Positions 5,661 through 5,950 of a stretch of 5,950 nt of DNA are shown here, piece by piece. Below the pieces are notes generated by a model. That model was not told the origin of the DNA, did not search any database, and saw only the letters and a list, made by a program, of their open reading frames with translations. Position 1 is the first letter of the stretch; the number at the start of each line of letters is the position of its first letter. A program made the translations under genes and the position numbers. The stretch is from an uncultured Opitutia bacterium (lineage in GTDB: Bacteria > Verrucomicrobiota > Verrucomicrobiia > Opitutales > UBA953), in assembly GCA_937875975.1 (NCBI GenBank), contig CALEEU010000221.1:1-5950 (forward strand), in the 5' to 3' direction.

Positions 5661-5950
5661 GTGGCGAAGGTCGGACAGCCCCGCCGCGTACTCCTCGTCT
5701 GCATGGGCAACATCTGTCGGTCTCCGACCGCTGAGGCTGTACTGAGGGCCAAAGCGAGGCAGGCCGGGTTGACCATCGAGTTTGATTCCGCCGGCACGGA
5801 AAGCTACCACATCGGCGACCCACCTGATCCTCGCTCGGTGCGGCACGCGAAGGAGCGTGGCTACGACCTATCAGGACTCCGCGCGCGGCAGGTACATGCC
5901 GATGATTTTCACTCGTTCGACCTCATCCTCGCCGCGGATGAGCTCAACTT
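5661..5950 (+). CDS. Low-molecular-weight protein tyrosine phosphatase, 3' end cut by window
   Basis: The frame opens at GTG 5661 and runs off the right edge; 96 complete codons are visible out of the usual ~150-160. It carries the family's N-terminal P-loop VCMGNICRSPTAEAV, with nucleophile C14, the C-x5-R arginine R20 and following S21, then DSAGTESYHIGDPPDPRS and the RGYDLSGLRARQV block, ending at LILAADELN. These enzymes hydrolyse phosphotyrosine; relatives encoded in polysaccharide loci act on tyrosine autokinases, while isolated copies have less clear roles. The catalytic Asp near the C-terminus (DPY region) is outside the window. GTG was chosen because it lies 3 bases after the DUF5069 stop with AAGG about 8 bases upstream, and gives the usual ~10-residue lead to the P-loop. 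Confidence 0.92.
   Translation, partial: MAKVGQPRRVLLVCMGNICRSPTAEAVLRAKARQAGLTIEFDSAGTESYHIGDPPDPRSVRHAKERGYDLSGLRARQVHADDFHSFDLILAADELN

Overview
The window is bacterial chromosome of high GC content with tightly packed genes: three blocks, small gaps, and stop/start overlaps. The gene families (a PhoR-type kinase, a HemX/CcsA-like protein beside glutamyl-tRNA reductase, an NtrC-type regulator, a DUF5069 protein and a low-molecular-weight phosphatase) suggest a Gram-negative-type bacterium. Verrucomicrobiota, perhaps the Opitutus group, is my best guess, but it rests on remembered family distribution and not on any search. I see no mobile element, CRISPR array or prophage gene.

Layout. (1) Bases 1-849, plus strand: the 3' part of a PhoR-like sensor histidine kinase gene that enters from the left edge. 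(2) Bases 861-889: a GC-rich hairpin terminator that works in both directions, because genes converge on it. (3) Bases 904-978, minus strand: tRNA-Gly(GCC) with an encoded CCA end, with a likely promoter of its own inside the end of the preceding gene. (4) Bases 1005-5131, minus strand: a compact four-gene run, read in the order hemX/ccsA-like membrane protein, hemA (glutamyl-tRNA reductase), NtrC-family sigma-54-dependent response regulator, PstS-like periplasmic binding protein. Junctions are a 4-base overlap (ATGA), a 4-base gap and a 4-base overlap (GTGA), so this looks like one translationally coupled operon. (5) Bases 5132-5201: a 70-base divergent intergenic region. (6) Bases 5202-5950, plus strand: a DUF5069 protein and, 3 bases later, a low-molecular-weight protein tyrosine phosphatase cut by the right edge.

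How the parts fit. The first step of C5-pathway tetrapyrrole synthesis (hemA) is coupled to a HemX-like membrane protein, an arrangement recalling the Bacillus hemA-hemX pair. It is then joined to an orphan sigma-54 activator and a lone PstS-like binding protein, with no kinase and no ABC-transporter subunits in the same run. A PhoR-like kinase lies just across the terminator. A phosphate-related link between the kinase and the binding protein is possible but is inference only.

The points most worth a second look are the unusual operon content, the HemA protein lacking most of its dimerisation domain, the PstS-like protein with an altered ligand loop, and the HemX-like protein without the tryptophan-rich haem-handling motif. 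None of these alone proves a new system.
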